A DNA stretch of 64,000 nt from G965222505 sp965222505 (GCA_965222505.1 OZ244956.1:1178001-1242000); one strand, 5' to 3'. Shown: positions 1-7,270, counted from the first letter of the stretch. Program-made: numbers and translations. Notes: a model not told the origin generated them from the letters alone.

Positions 1-950
1 GCTGTGAGTTTGGCAATATTATCATCCGACAAGGGCTTAAGGGCCGTACGAGCTGATGAGAGAATATTGAGCCGTGTTTTTTCCGGATTTCCTTCCAAGA
101 AGGCGACATATTCGTCAAAAACCTCGTCAGATGCTGTATTGAGGATAAAGGGTTTGATGCGCTTGCCGTCGGTGCCAAAATTTTCAATGAGTCGTTTGAG
201 ATTGCGTAGATTTTGGTACTGTTCCGGCCCTTGTTTAAGGCATTTTATTAGAATCGAGCTCAATTGCTCGGCTGAATCTGGCCAGAAAGGGTCCTTGGTG
301 CTACCAGGTGGGTACGCAGCCTCAATGAGCGCCTTTGCCACCATGCCGATACTGGTCGTATCCGTTGCCCGGTAGAGAGGGTTGTACTGAAGGCTCGTTG
401 TAGGATCAGAGAGATCAAAGACTTTGAGAGTAAAGCCCTTCTGGTTCAGGAAGCCTGACGTAAGATTCCAGATTTCACCACTTGGATCAGTAATCACCAT
501 AGAGTGATCCAGTTTGAGGACGTTCGGTATAATATAGCCGGTAGTTTTGCCACCGCCACTTGACTTGACCATACTCACATGCCGGTAACTGAGATCTTCT
601 GAGATGGACCGTTTACCATCAATAACAAGGCCCTTGTGGAATCGATTGAGCAGTTTAACTTTGTGTGGCCCTGTAAGGAAGGTGCCGGTGCCATGTATAC
701 CCGATATTTTTGGTTTTCGAGCACCAGTAGCATGAGCCAGCGTTGAGGAAAACCCAACCGTCAAGGTGACAGAAAAAACGATTGCATGCCACAGACCTTT
801 GACAGTACCAATGATCAGACGGGCGAGGGTCTCACCGGGATTGCTCTTGATGACGTTCTTTCCAATGATGACCCAGAACAGGCAGTAGGTGAAAAATACA
901 ATGATGGCAATCTGAGCCAGTTGTTCAAGTACAGGTAGCAGATGATTCAT
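1..950 (-). CDS. type IV coupling protein (VirD4/TraG family), 3' end outside window
   Basis: Inner-membrane ATPase that passes relaxase-bound DNA to a conjugative secretion channel. From the ATG at 950 all 316 codons are open to the window edge, so the C terminus is missing. Two hydrophobic segments (about residues 12-31 and 44-69) are followed by a Walker A loop at residues 129-137 (KSSGGGKTT) and a strand with DPSGE at 155-159, matching the DPxGE signature of the family. It is the last visible gene of a leftward run that starts at 2931; the preceding 42-codon gene stops 50 bases upstream. Family assignment is firm; the type of mating system is unknown. No ORF predictor requiring a stop codon would list it. 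Confidence 0.9.
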   Translation of the reverse strand, partial: MNHLLPVLEQLAQIAIIVFFTYCLFWVIIGKNVIKSNPGETLARLIIGTVKGLWHAIVFSVTLTVGFSSTLAHATGARKPKISGIHGTGTFLTGPHKVKLLNRFHKGLVIDGKRSISEDLSYRHVSMVKSSGGGKTTGYIIPNVLKLDHSMVITDPSGEIWNLTSGFLNQKGFTLKVFDLSDPTTSLQYNPLYRATDTTSIGMVAKALIEAAYPPGSTKDPFWPDSAEQLSSILIKCLKQGPEQYQNLRNLKRLIENFGTDGKRIKPFILNTASDEVFDEYVAFLEGNPEKTRLNILSSARTALKPLSDDNIAKLT

Positions 951-1000
951 GAATCCAGAGGTCTAACCGGCACCACCAGAGCGGTGGCACCGGTAGGTTA

Positions 1001-1129
1001 TCATTTGCGTTTGAATCCGGCGCTCATGGCACGGGCGATGCAATACAGTCCCAGGCAGATGATGGCAAAGTGCAGCAGTTGCATTGCCAGTATGTGTAGA
1101 TCGGCCAGGAGGGCATGGATGGTTTCCAT
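1001..1129 (-). CDS. 42-residue membrane protein
   Basis: Very short gene, not recognised. The product is almost entirely one hydrophobic helix (about residues 8-33) with a basic C-terminal end (FKRK), which predicts a single-span inner-membrane peptide with a cytoplasmic tail. Its ATG lies two bases after the stop of the 51-codon gene upstream, so the two are probably translated together. Placed between a membrane vWA-like protein and the coupling protein, it may be a small subunit of the transfer apparatus; that role is inferred from position only. Confidence 0.5.
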   Translation of the reverse strand: METIHALLADLHILAMQLLHFAIICLGLYCIARAMSAGFKRK

Positions 1130-1131
1130 AG

Positions 1132-1287
1132 CTATTTAGGTTGAGTTTTCTTGATGAGTCGGCGTATCGTAAATACGAGCACATAGGCGAGGGCAAACCA
1201 GCCGCTGAGTTCGAGCAGACCATCCAAAAGCGGATCAAGCAGTATCTCCTTGACATCGGCACCCATCAGAAATTGAAGTGTTTTCAT
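1132..1287 (-). CDS. 51-residue membrane protein
   Basis: Short gene, not recognised. After an amphipathic N-terminal half there is one hydrophobic segment (about residues 24-42) and a basic tail (IRRLIKKTQPK). It ends two bases before the next mini-gene and starts 17 bases after the 35-codon gene upstream, so all three sit as a tight row on one strand. Codon use is like that of the neighbouring transfer genes. Function is unknown; a membrane subunit of the conjugation machinery is the simplest guess. Confidence 0.5.
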   Translation of the reverse strand: MKTLQFLMGADVKEILLDPLLDGLLELSGWFALAYVLVFTIRRLIKKTQPK

Positions 1288-1304
1288 AGCATACCTTTAT
1301 CGGT

Positions 1305-1412
1305 TTAGGTAAATATCCAGTACAACACCGCCCAGATGGTGCCGAGTGTGACCGCAATTCTCAGAAGGAAATATTCGACCCACAACCAGGGATCAATCGG
1401 GTTCATGTTCAT
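1305..1412 (-). CDS. 35-residue membrane protein
   Basis: Short gene, not recognised, consisting of a short polar start and one long aromatic-rich hydrophobic helix ending in YWIFT. A longer reading of the same frame back to 1562 would overlap the upstream gene by about 80 bases, so I prefer the double ATG at 1412/1406. It is the first of three consecutive mini membrane genes ahead of the coupling protein. Length and lack of homology keep confidence low. Confidence 0.4.
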   Translation of the reverse strand: MNMNPIDPWLWVEYFLLRIAVTLGTIWAVLYWIFT

Positions 1413-1479
1413 AGCTTTGTCGTTGGGTGAGAAAAAATGGGCGAACAGCCAGCAAAAGGCTGTCCACCCACACGAAATG

Positions 1480-2931
1480 TTATTTAACCAAGGCCAGAAC
1501 TTGCTTGAGTTTGACATCAATCGTCTCGGCAGGAGACGCAAAGACTTGGACACGGCTACCAACGGAACGTCCTAGAGCGGCCTTAACGGGAATGTAGACT
1601 CGTTCATCAAGCCCGAGAAAGGCAACAGCCCGAACCTGTCTGACCCGCAGCGTTGCACCAAACTGAGAGAGGGCACGGTAAAAGGCACGTTGATCGGAGG
1701 TCGAGTGCAAGCCATCAGTAAAGATGACGACCACAGTCTCTCTTTGGATCAAATGCGAGATATCTTCAAGCATCCCCACGAGATCTGTCTGCTCATGAGG
1801 GCAGGGTTCCCGAAGCTGAGAGTAGACCCGTTTGAGATTGCGCCGCTCCCGTCGTGATACGCTGCCGCTATAGAGCACCCGCCCCCGCTCGCCAAAGCGC
1901 AGCACCGTTAGTTCCTGTCCAGCGGATCGTTGAAGGGTCTTGACTACCGGCTCCAACCGGGCGGCGTAGTACTCAATCAGGGTCCACGTATTACCGTCCG
2001 GCGGTTCGATCTCCAGACTCGTTGTGCAGTCCTGACCGAAAATGAACTGAGCCTGCGTTGGGCCAGCAGCACTCACCAGAAGTGCCAATACGACTATCGC
2101 GGTTCTGACAACTCCGTTGCCTGCAACAGAACTACGGGTCTCAAAACGGCGAGGAAATCTCCGTTTGGCGGCGGCTTCTTCATCTTCGAGTTCACCGAGG
2201 CACGTTTGAAGCGTACGCAAGTAGGCTAGATCATGGTGACGGTCTGCAACGCTGTTATGGGCGCGGCTGACACACCAGTCTCGCTCACCTCGGGCGATCC
2301 CGTACTGCGCCGGGACGAAAACCAGAATGAGGCCGGTAACCATACCTATTATTACCGGGAGATAATCCCCGTAGGTGCTGGTCTCCGGTGTGATAAAGGT
2401 GTCCTCAATCAGAATGACAAACTGAGCGACAAAGAAGGTATCGGCAATCCAGACCAGCACCGATAGTGCTAGCGCCATTGCAATGGGAAGAACGGATTGT
2501 TGCAACCCATCCTTCCTGTCATAGAAGGCAATGACTGCCTTGCGCCACATATCGATGAGGGCATCAACGACCTTCTCTGCCACAAAGTAGGCGATGATCC
2601 ACGCCAGGGCGAGTGCCCAGATGCCGGTGTCGGCAAAGAGACCGAAGTAGGTAGCAGTTCCCCAGATGGTGCCTACAATAAAGGGGAGTACGTTCAGTCG
2701 AGTGCGCCAGGATTGCAGTGCCGACTCGACGCGCGGCAGAACCTGAGCAATGACGTCACTACCGCGCTTGATGATGCCGGCGCTCAAAATGGTGCTTTCA
2801 AAAGGTTGGTAGCCACCATCCGTATCAATGGTACCACCCACTTGGGCTTCAACCTGGTGGACTTCGCTCACAACCTCGGCCTTCGAGGCATCGGCCAAGT
2901 TCGAGGTTGTGCGTGTTTCAGGAGTATTCAT
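1480..2931 (-). CDS. membrane protein with C-terminal von Willebrand A-like domain
   Basis: 483 residues, not matched to a named family. Four hydrophobic segments (about residues 81-100, 103-125, 147-175, 191-210) are followed by a cytoplasmic-looking charged stretch, then a fifth segment at 274-294 that resembles a signal peptide ending in AQAQ. The last 180 residues look like a von Willebrand A fold: a strand with VVVIFTDGLHS near residue 405 and an EQTDL segment near 383 fit two metal-site loops, but a clear DxSxS loop is not visible. The predicted layout puts this domain outside the inner membrane. It heads the operon that ends in the coupling protein, so it may scaffold the transfer complex. 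It could also be a fusion of two ancestral genes. Confidence 0.6.
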   Translation of the reverse strand: MNTPETRTTSNLADASKAEVVSEVHQVEAQVGGTIDTDGGYQPFESTILSAGIIKRGSDVIAQVLPRVESALQSWRTRLNVLPFIVGTIWGTATYFGLFADTGIWALALAWIIAYFVAEKVVDALIDMWRKAVIAFYDRKDGLQQSVLPIAMALALSVLVWIADTFFVAQFVILIEDTFITPETSTYGDYLPVIIGMVTGLILVFVPAQYGIARGERDWCVSRAHNSVADRHHDLAYLRTLQTCLGELEDEEAAAKRRFPRRFETRSSVAGNGVVRTAIVVLALLVSAAGPTQAQFIFGQDCTTSLEIEPPDGNTWTLIEYYAARLEPVVKTLQRSAGQELTVLRFGERGRVLYSGSVSRRERRNLKRVYSQLREPCPHEQTDLVGMLEDISHLIQRETVVVIFTDGLHSTSDQRAFYRALSQFGATLRVRQVRAVAFLGLDERVYIPVKAALGRSVGSRVQVFASPAETIDVKLKQVLALVK

Positions 2932-3003
2932 ATGTATTGATTGGTTTAGGTGGTATCAAAATCAGAAACGTATTGGCTCAAGAGCCGTAGAATTGCTTCT
3001 GAA

Positions 3004-3212
3004 AAGACACGAAGGGTAGAGCCTGAAAAGAGATAGGTATAGAGAAGCCTGTCTGCTTGTGCAGGCTCTCGGGTAAGCGTCTTCTGGACCTAGTTGGCCG
3101 TCACACCTGTTGGTCCACTGACACCAGTCTTCGTGTCTTACATCTAGGTTCGGTCGGCCCTACTACGGAGGGCGCATGACCGGACCTTTTCTTTTTGGAA
3201 AGGTTGTCATGC
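3004..3212. other. non-coding element with nested inverted repeats
   Basis: Lies in the 410-base gap 2932-3341, which has no credible gene. An 11-bp perfect inverted repeat (3004-3014 with 3129-3139) encloses two further stems: TGGACC 3085-3090 with 3112-3117, and CAGGCTCT 3062-3069, which can pair either with AGAGCCTG 3018-3025 or, through its first six bases, with AGCCTG 3046-3051. A second domain has a 9-bp stem 3147-3155 with 3178-3186 (one T-G pair) around a GCCC/GGGC hairpin (3157-3173), and then ACCTTT/AAAGGT and GCATGA/TCATGC arms (3174-3212). On the minus strand it would be the leader of the transfer operon that starts at 2931. It may be a regulatory RNA leader, a free RNA or part of a transfer origin. 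Confidence 0.45.
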
Positions 3213-3320
3213 TAAAAGAGGTCAATGTATACAAACATAGAGGTAGCAGTTGAATATTTTCCCTCCGCTAGGCGCTGATGGGAAAATCGAACATCAACTA
3301 ATTTCAACGGCATTTTTTTA

Positions 3321-3332
3321 CAGTTTAAACTG
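3321..3332. repeat. 12-bp perfect palindrome downstream of the SprT-like gene
   Basis: CAGTTTAAACTG, flanked by T-rich sequence on the left and A-rich sequence on the right, nine bases past the stop of the SprT-like gene. Flanking bases extend the symmetry imperfectly (TTTTTTA / CAAAAAG). On neither strand is the stem followed by a T-run on the outgoing side, so it does not look like a standard Rho-independent terminator. Confidence 0.4.
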
Positions 3333-3341
3333 CAAAAAGTG

Positions 3342-3998
3342 TTACCACGTCCAAGAGGGCTCTGCCTGATGAAACCGCCTTCCACAAGAAAGACACTGAG
3401 CGTTCAAGCGCGTAGCTACCCGAACATTGGTGCAGCCACAAGACCACTTATGTAATTTGGAGCGTCCCTGTTTTCGCTGAGGGATTGGAAATTCTTGTGG
3501 TAGTGGCAAAACGGTCGTATCAATATCATATCGCTCAAGCAGTTGCATGAATAGGCTGCCGGGAACAACGCCAAGAGAGCGACCGCGCTGGTCAATCTTG
3601 AGGCCGAAATAGAATGCTTTCCGGATGAACTCTCGGTTGTGATAATTTCCCTTGCCTGGCTTACCGTGCATGTCTTGCCATTGATGCAACAACTCATGTA
3701 GCAACGTTTCCAGTATCTCTGCCGGAGGGCGTGCAATGTGATGTACGTTAAAGGTGATTTCATGTCTCAGCCCAAAGCCGTTACGGCCATACCGATAGGT
3801 TCCAAGCGCCCGTTTTCGAATCCTGTCGATACGGATTGCAGGCGTCTCAATCTCCAGGCCAAATTCGCTGATGAACCGGTTGGACCAGAGGTGGAGCCAC
3901 GTTATTGTTTGGGCAAATCTCCAATCCTCAATATCAGACGCATGCCGCCGCAGGGCATCGTTGATAGGTTCGTTGTGGTTGTTTGGCTGATCCATCAT
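3342..3998 (-). CDS. SprT-like zinc metalloprotein
   Basis: 218 residues with the SprT-family layout: a zinc-binding HELLH at residues 101-105, a probable third ligand His120 in NYHNREF, and a C-terminal zinc ribbon (CGC near 188, CLSCGRR near 206). SprT/Spartan proteins are metalloproteases linked to removal of DNA-protein crosslinks; many phages and mobile elements carry short SprT-like versions of unknown substrate. Here it sits between transfer genes, so a role in handling relaxase-DNA adducts is imaginable but unproven. The start is one of two adjacent ATGs at 3998 and 3995. The gene is followed by a 12-bp palindrome and preceded by a region full of hairpins. Confidence 0.8.
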   Translation of the reverse strand: MMDQPNNHNEPINDALRRHASDIEDWRFAQTITWLHLWSNRFISEFGLEIETPAIRIDRIRKRALGTYRYGRNGFGLRHEITFNVHHIARPPAEILETLLHELLHQWQDMHGKPGKGNYHNREFIRKAFYFGLKIDQRGRSLGVVPGSLFMQLLERYDIDTTVLPLPQEFPIPQRKQGRSKLHKWSCGCTNVRVATRLNAQCLSCGRRFHQAEPSWTW

Positions 3999-4060
3999 CA
4001 GGTACCAGAGCTATCAGATTCGAGACGAACCACCGTAGCAGGACAAACCAAAACAAGAAG

Positions 4061-4278
4061 GGTGGCACATGCCCAATATGAGCATGTGCCACCCCTGAAA
4101 ACGACAACAACGTGTCCCTTGACACGTCCTAGTGATTGACTATACTGGTGTGGCTGTCGCATGTGTTCGACCTTTGCTCGAATGCGTGTGGTAGCCGTTG
4201 GGCTTTTCCATGAAGTGGTTGGTGTCACAACATGGAAAGAGTTCCAAAAGCAACACGCTTGCATGGTGTGTTGCTTTT
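4061..4278. repeat. cluster of five perfect or near-perfect hairpins
   Basis: The 443-base gap 3999-4441 between divergent genes has no gene but holds five consecutive inverted repeats: 4061-4072 with 4082-4093 (12 bp perfect, 9-base loop); 4110-4116 with 4121-4127 (7 bp, 4-base loop); 4158-4185 (TTCGA/TCGAA with flanking CGCAT/ATGCG); 4205-4212 with 4231-4238 (8 bp); 4246-4256 with 4268-4278 (11 bp perfect, 11-base loop). Such density is usual for replication or transfer origins and for recombination or regulatory regions. Which of these applies is not determinable here. Confidence 0.6.
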
Positions 4279-4327
4279 ACCAACAAGACAAAAACAGGAA
4301 GGAAGGGATGAAAGTTCCTTCGAAAAC

Positions 4328-4389
4328 GAACCAAATATCACAATTTCCACTTTATTTGACCGTATTGGGAACCCAATAGGAACCAAATA
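4328..4389. promoter_or_regulatory. three GAACC(A/C)AATA repeats, candidate operators
   Basis: Copies at 4328-4337, 4369-4378 and 4380-4389; the last two are 11 bases apart, one helical turn. The middle copy overlaps a perfect ATTGGG-AA-CCCAAT palindrome (4364-4377). They lie 50-115 bases upstream of the start of the rightward gene at 4442, a position suitable for a regulator, perhaps the element's own HTH protein. Iterons of a replication origin are the alternative. Confidence 0.4.
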
Positions 4390-4441
4390 GGTACGATCTG
4401 GAAACCTTTCTGTATCCTTGAATTTGCTACCCAAGAGGGCA

Positions 4442-5536
4442 ATGGGACGTTTTCGTATTCGCGCTGACAGACACGCAGAGTTTGAGGCGCTACTGTATAA
4501 TCTTGAGAAGCATCGCCAACCTGACAAGAAGACATGGGCTAAGATCTCTCACCGAAGGTTGGTAAATGGTTCCATCATCAAGCCCAAATTCTACAAACCG
4601 CTTGTTAGCACAGCACTCATTGCCCAAGAGACGACACTAGAGAACTTCGTTTCCAAATTTTTTGAAACGGAAGCTGAGATGCTTCAGGAATGGGAACGGA
4701 ATTATCATGCGGTGGCTGAGCGGTTGAGCGAAATAAATAAGGAGATTCGCCAAGAAAGAGGTGCCTTCCCTCATTTCTACCAAAATGCTCTGGTACCCCA
4801 AAACGATCCGGCCTTTGAGACGCGCCTGTTTGCCCTTGCGAATCAAATACTAGATGTTCATAAATACGTATACTGGAGAAAAGACGTACTCTCTGAAAAA
4901 CACTATCACCATCTCATGGCTGATGTTGAATTTGTTTACGATAACAGCCCCGTTGTGCGTACCCTCTACCACGAGCGTCAGGTTATGAAGCCTATCTTTG
5001 ACGAACTCGTGGCATTCAAGAAGATGATGGGTCATGAACCACCTGCGGTACCGACGCCGCAAGGTTTGCGGCCACAACCATTCCTTCTCGATCCTGAGCA
5101 GAGAAAGCTATATGAACGTATCCGTAGCGCGTTCACAAAAGCCGATGAGATGTTAGAAGAGAATTATCATCTCTATCCCTATTTTTATGAAAATGAGCCG
5201 TTGCCAGACAGGCAAGCTATACAGAAGAAGTTGAATAAGGGGGGCTTACCTGATGAGAAATTTCGTGAATACCAACAGGAGCTAAAGGATCGTAACCGCG
5301 TTAAGTCCATAGCCATCATGGCTGCTGATATTCATATGACGGTTGTGGAGTATCGTGATTTCCTTTCCCCAATGCAGTATGAGCGCCTGCTCGAAATGGT
5401 AGAAGTCGTCTACGATGGATGTCAGGAAGTTCGAAGGATTTACCGCACCTATCCTTATGCTAAGTCTGCCCATGAGGCTATCCTGGAACTCAAAAACAAG
5501 ACAGGACGGAGAGATCTCGGCGCGGAGGAGGGTTAG
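4442..5536 (+). CDS. protein of unknown function with two copies of one module
   Basis: 364 residues, soluble and charged, no recognised family. The second and third quarters repeat: FPHFYQNALVP ... LSEKHYHHLMADVEFVYD ... VRTLYHE in the first half matches YPYFYENEPLP ... LSPMQYERLLEMVEVVYD ... VRRIYRTYP in the second, so the gene arose by internal duplication. I use the ATG at 4442, which follows AAGAGGGC, a plausible ribosome site; a TTG at 4418 would add eight residues. It is the only rightward gene in the element, has its own repeat-rich upstream region, and its 3' end overlaps the relaxase gene by four bases. Role unknown; a DNA-binding or regulatory accessory protein is a guess. Confidence 0.65.
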   Translation: MGRFRIRADRHAEFEALLYNLEKHRQPDKKTWAKISHRRLVNGSIIKPKFYKPLVSTALIAQETTLENFVSKFFETEAEMLQEWERNYHAVAERLSEINKEIRQERGAFPHFYQNALVPQNDPAFETRLFALANQILDVHKYVYWRKDVLSEKHYHHLMADVEFVYDNSPVVRTLYHERQVMKPIFDELVAFKKMMGHEPPAVPTPQGLRPQPFLLDPEQRKLYERIRSAFTKADEMLEENYHLYPYFYENEPLPDRQAIQKKLNKGGLPDEKFREYQQELKDRNRVKSIAIMAADIHMTVVEYRDFLSPMQYERLLEMVEVVYDGCQEVRRIYRTYPYAKSAHEAILELKNKTGRRDLGAEEG

Positions 5537-6153
5537 GATATACCTCTCTGATCGGATATGCCTAAAGGCTGTCTCCCTCTCATCTTGATGATTTCAGATT
5601 CAATATCTCGTACAAGATCAACGACCCTAATACTCGGTAAAACCTCTTTTGACCTTAGCCGCTCATAAACCACCGATTCAAGCTCAGGATACCGGCCCTT
5701 CTGATGCTGTTCCAGCTTCGACCGTACTTGGCGGAATTGCGAGTTATTAAGCCGTGTTGCCTTGCTACTTCTGAACTCATTGGCAGTAATTGCTAGGTGA
5801 ATATGAACATGCTCTTGGTCCCGATGTACTTGCCCAAAGGCTACGGCATGTGGAGCACGCAAACCAAGATAGGTATGGACTAAATCAAAGAGCACTGTAT
5901 CAGAGAGAAAAGGGGTGTCGAGTGGCGTAAACGACATAATCTCTTGCCGGATCACCACCCCATTTTTGCGCCGCTTTCGGTACGTATCGTTTTCCGCAAA
6001 TGCTGCTATGACTTCTTCCAGATCATCCGTCGGATAGATATTGTGAAAGATACGTACAGGTTCATCGTGATCTGGATGTGACGTACCCCGAGCGATATAG
6101 TGGATAAGCTCTCGGGTGACATCATGCTTGTAGGTAAGGGGCACTATGATCAT
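5533..6153 (-). CDS. relaxase/mobilization nuclease (MobA-like)
   Basis: 206 residues. Conjugative relaxases nick one strand at the transfer origin and stay bound to the 5' end through a tyrosine. The histidine triad that holds the metal ion is clear: HVHIH at residues 115-119, preceded by DQE, as in motif III of this superfamily. Tyr8 or Tyr19 near the N terminus could be the nucleophile. The protein is shorter than most relaxases, so it is essentially the catalytic domain alone. Its ATG overlaps the stop of the MobC-like gene (ATGA), which implies translational coupling. The 3' end meets the convergent gene 4442-5536. Confidence 0.85.
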   Translation of the reverse strand: MIIVPLTYKHDVTRELIHYIARGTSHPDHDEPVRIFHNIYPTDDLEEVIAAFAENDTYRKRRKNGVVIRQEIMSFTPLDTPFLSDTVLFDLVHTYLGLRAPHAVAFGQVHRDQEHVHIHLAITANEFRSSKATRLNNSQFRQVRSKLEQHQKGRYPELESVVYERLRSKEVLPSIRVVDLVRDIESEIIKMRGRQPLGISDQRGIS

Positions 6154-6563
6154 GAATTCGGCTTAGTTTTGTGTACAAGGGGATGTCGAAGGCTATCACC
6201 AACAGACTGTTCAAGCTGCCGCACCAACTCTTCAAGTTGAGCAACGGTGTCGGGTTGAATACCAGATTGGTGAGCACGTCGTACCAGTTGATTGAGATTG
6301 ATCCCGATGCGCCGAATCCCGAGTTCAATCCGCTGAAGGTGCTCCTCATCCGGTACGATAAATTCTTGATTGAGATACGCCAGTGCCGCTTCTTTGGTAA
6401 ATGTTGAGAGTTTTTTCTTATGCCGTTTGGCTGCATCCTGTAGCGTTTGGTGTTCATCCGGCGTCAAGGTCAGTTCAAGTCGTTTACGCTCCATTCGATA
6501 GAGCTTTTGATAGCGTTTGAGATATTGTTGTCGGTTGAGTTTAGCTCCTGATGATTGAGACAT
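6150..6563 (-). CDS. MobC-like relaxosome accessory protein
   Basis: 137 residues when started at the ATG at 6563; the open frame continues to 6905 but the upstream part has no protein-like character. The N terminus is strongly basic, and the segment ERKRLELTLTPDEHQTLQ resembles the strand of a ribbon-helix-helix fold, followed by a helical region (LGIRRIGINLNQLVRRAH) typical of MobC/relaxosome proteins. Such proteins bind at the transfer origin and help the relaxase nick. Coupling to the relaxase by an ATGA overlap supports this. The likely origin lies just upstream (6564-6832). Confidence 0.75.
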   Translation of the reverse strand: MSQSSGAKLNRQQYLKRYQKLYRMERKRLELTLTPDEHQTLQDAAKRHKKKLSTFTKEAALAYLNQEFIVPDEEHLQRIELGIRRIGINLNQLVRRAHQSGIQPDTVAQLEELVRQLEQSVGDSLRHPLVHKTKPNS

Positions 6564-6832
6564 AGCGACGACGGTTTGGATTGAAAAACAAGACAATGAC
6601 AGCGCTGCGCTGCGGACATCACATTCGTTTAGATTCCTCATGTTCACGTACATGTGTAACGTGTGTCCTCCAGTAAGCACGAGCCGGACCGTAATGCCCG
6701 AGCCGTATGCAGTGCGTGTAAGGCAAGGAGAGAAGAGCAAGTACGCTTTCTTTCCGGAAAACAAAGAAAGCACTTGCCTCAGCGAGGACCGGTTGTGGCT
6801 CCTGCACATGGGTGACTCTGGAGGAGAACGGT
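6564..6832. other. candidate transfer origin (oriT) region with long hairpin
   Basis: A 269-base gap directly upstream of the mobC-relaxase pair, the usual location of oriT. It contains a long inverted repeat at 6737-6777: GCAAGT and GCTTTCTTT pair with AAAGAAAGC and ACTTGC around a 9-base loop, with a 2-base bulge (15 paired bases). AGGCAAG 6721-6727 can alternatively pair with CTTGCCT 6773-6779. I cannot identify a nick-site consensus. Confidence 0.4.
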
Positions 6833-7258
6833 TCATGGGAGGATACCAAGTTGTTTTAGTAGTAGTCGTTTTTCCTTGAAGGGTCTCGATTTTCCTGTTT
6901 CCCATAACTTGACCGTTTCCCAGTCACACCCATACTTCTTACCAAACGTCTTATACGACAAGCCATGTCGCATACGGAAGGCGTAGAGGCGCTCAGGGAA
7001 GGTTTCGCCAGGGGGAAATGGCTCGTAGCCAAGGAAGGATATGATCTTGGGATAGAAGCACACTCTGGGAGAGTGCTGACCCAACTCCCAATTCTTTATT
7101 GATAACGCATCTGCCCCAAGAATCTCCGCAACATCCTTCTGAAGAAGACCTAAATCAATGCGGTGTTTGCGGATATGGTGACCGATGTGTTCTATCTTCG
7201 TGGGATAGAGGTAGTGGGGTGGCTTTGCTGCCTCTCTAGTATGGATGTAAAAAGGCAC
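6833..7258 (-). CDS. double helix-turn-helix (XRE-type) regulator
   Basis: Two Cro/C1-type helix-turn-helix units in tandem: one around LLQKDVAEILGADALSIKNW and a second around LSYKTFGKKYGCDWETVKLW, joined by a FLGYEPFPPG linker. Proteins of this layout occur as regulators in many Bacteroidota-type genomes. The open frame extends to 7324, but that part is comM sequence, so the start is uncertain; a GTG at 7258 falls inside the proposed attachment core, giving 141 residues. In the excised circle the 5' end would join the other end of the element. Likely controls transfer or maintenance genes (inferred). Confidence 0.65.
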   Translation of the reverse strand: MPFYIHTREAAKPPHYLYPTKIEHIGHHIRKHRIDLGLLQKDVAEILGADALSIKNWELGQHSPRVCFYPKIISFLGYEPFPPGETFPERLYAFRMRHGLSYKTFGKKYGCDWETVKLWETGKSRPFKEKRLLLKQLGILP

Positions 7259-7270
7259 CGAATTGGTGCC
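7254..7270. other. candidate attachment-site core (attR)
   Basis: GGCACC-GAATT-GGTGCC: a perfect 6-bp inverted repeat around a 5-base spacer, placed exactly where ComM homology begins (Cys-Pro-Cys-Gly codons from 7267). Paired arms around a short spacer are what tyrosine recombinases bind at crossover sites. The other end of the element is outside the window, so the duplicated core cannot be checked here. Confidence 0.4.

Larger units (their letters stand above)
1..7262. mobile_element. right-hand part of an integrated conjugative/mobilizable element
   Basis: This stretch holds a coupling protein, a relaxase, a MobC-like protein, a regulator and several unknown genes, nearly all leftward, and then stops abruptly inside comM. 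A hand count gives 28 G+C in the 60 bases at 4681 against 37 in the 60 bases at 36901 (hisA), so the element is less G+C-rich than the host genes. The left end, the recombinase and any mating-channel genes must lie outside the window, so whether it is self-transmissible cannot be judged. The right boundary is placed at the symmetric site 7254-7270, where ComM homology begins. Confidence 0.8.

Noticed and set aside
3300..3345. Palindrome CAGTTTAAACTG as a bidirectional terminator of the SprT-like gene
   Set aside because: A-run and T-run lie on the wrong sides for both strands.
4418..4441. TTG start for the duplicated-module protein
   Set aside because: The ATG at 4442 has a better upstream ribosome-site-like sequence and the extra residues look arbitrary.
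6680..6720. GAGCCGTATGCAG on the plus strand resembles the start of group II intron domain V
   Set aside because: No matching 3' half of the domain, no reverse transcriptase gene and no intron boundaries nearby.
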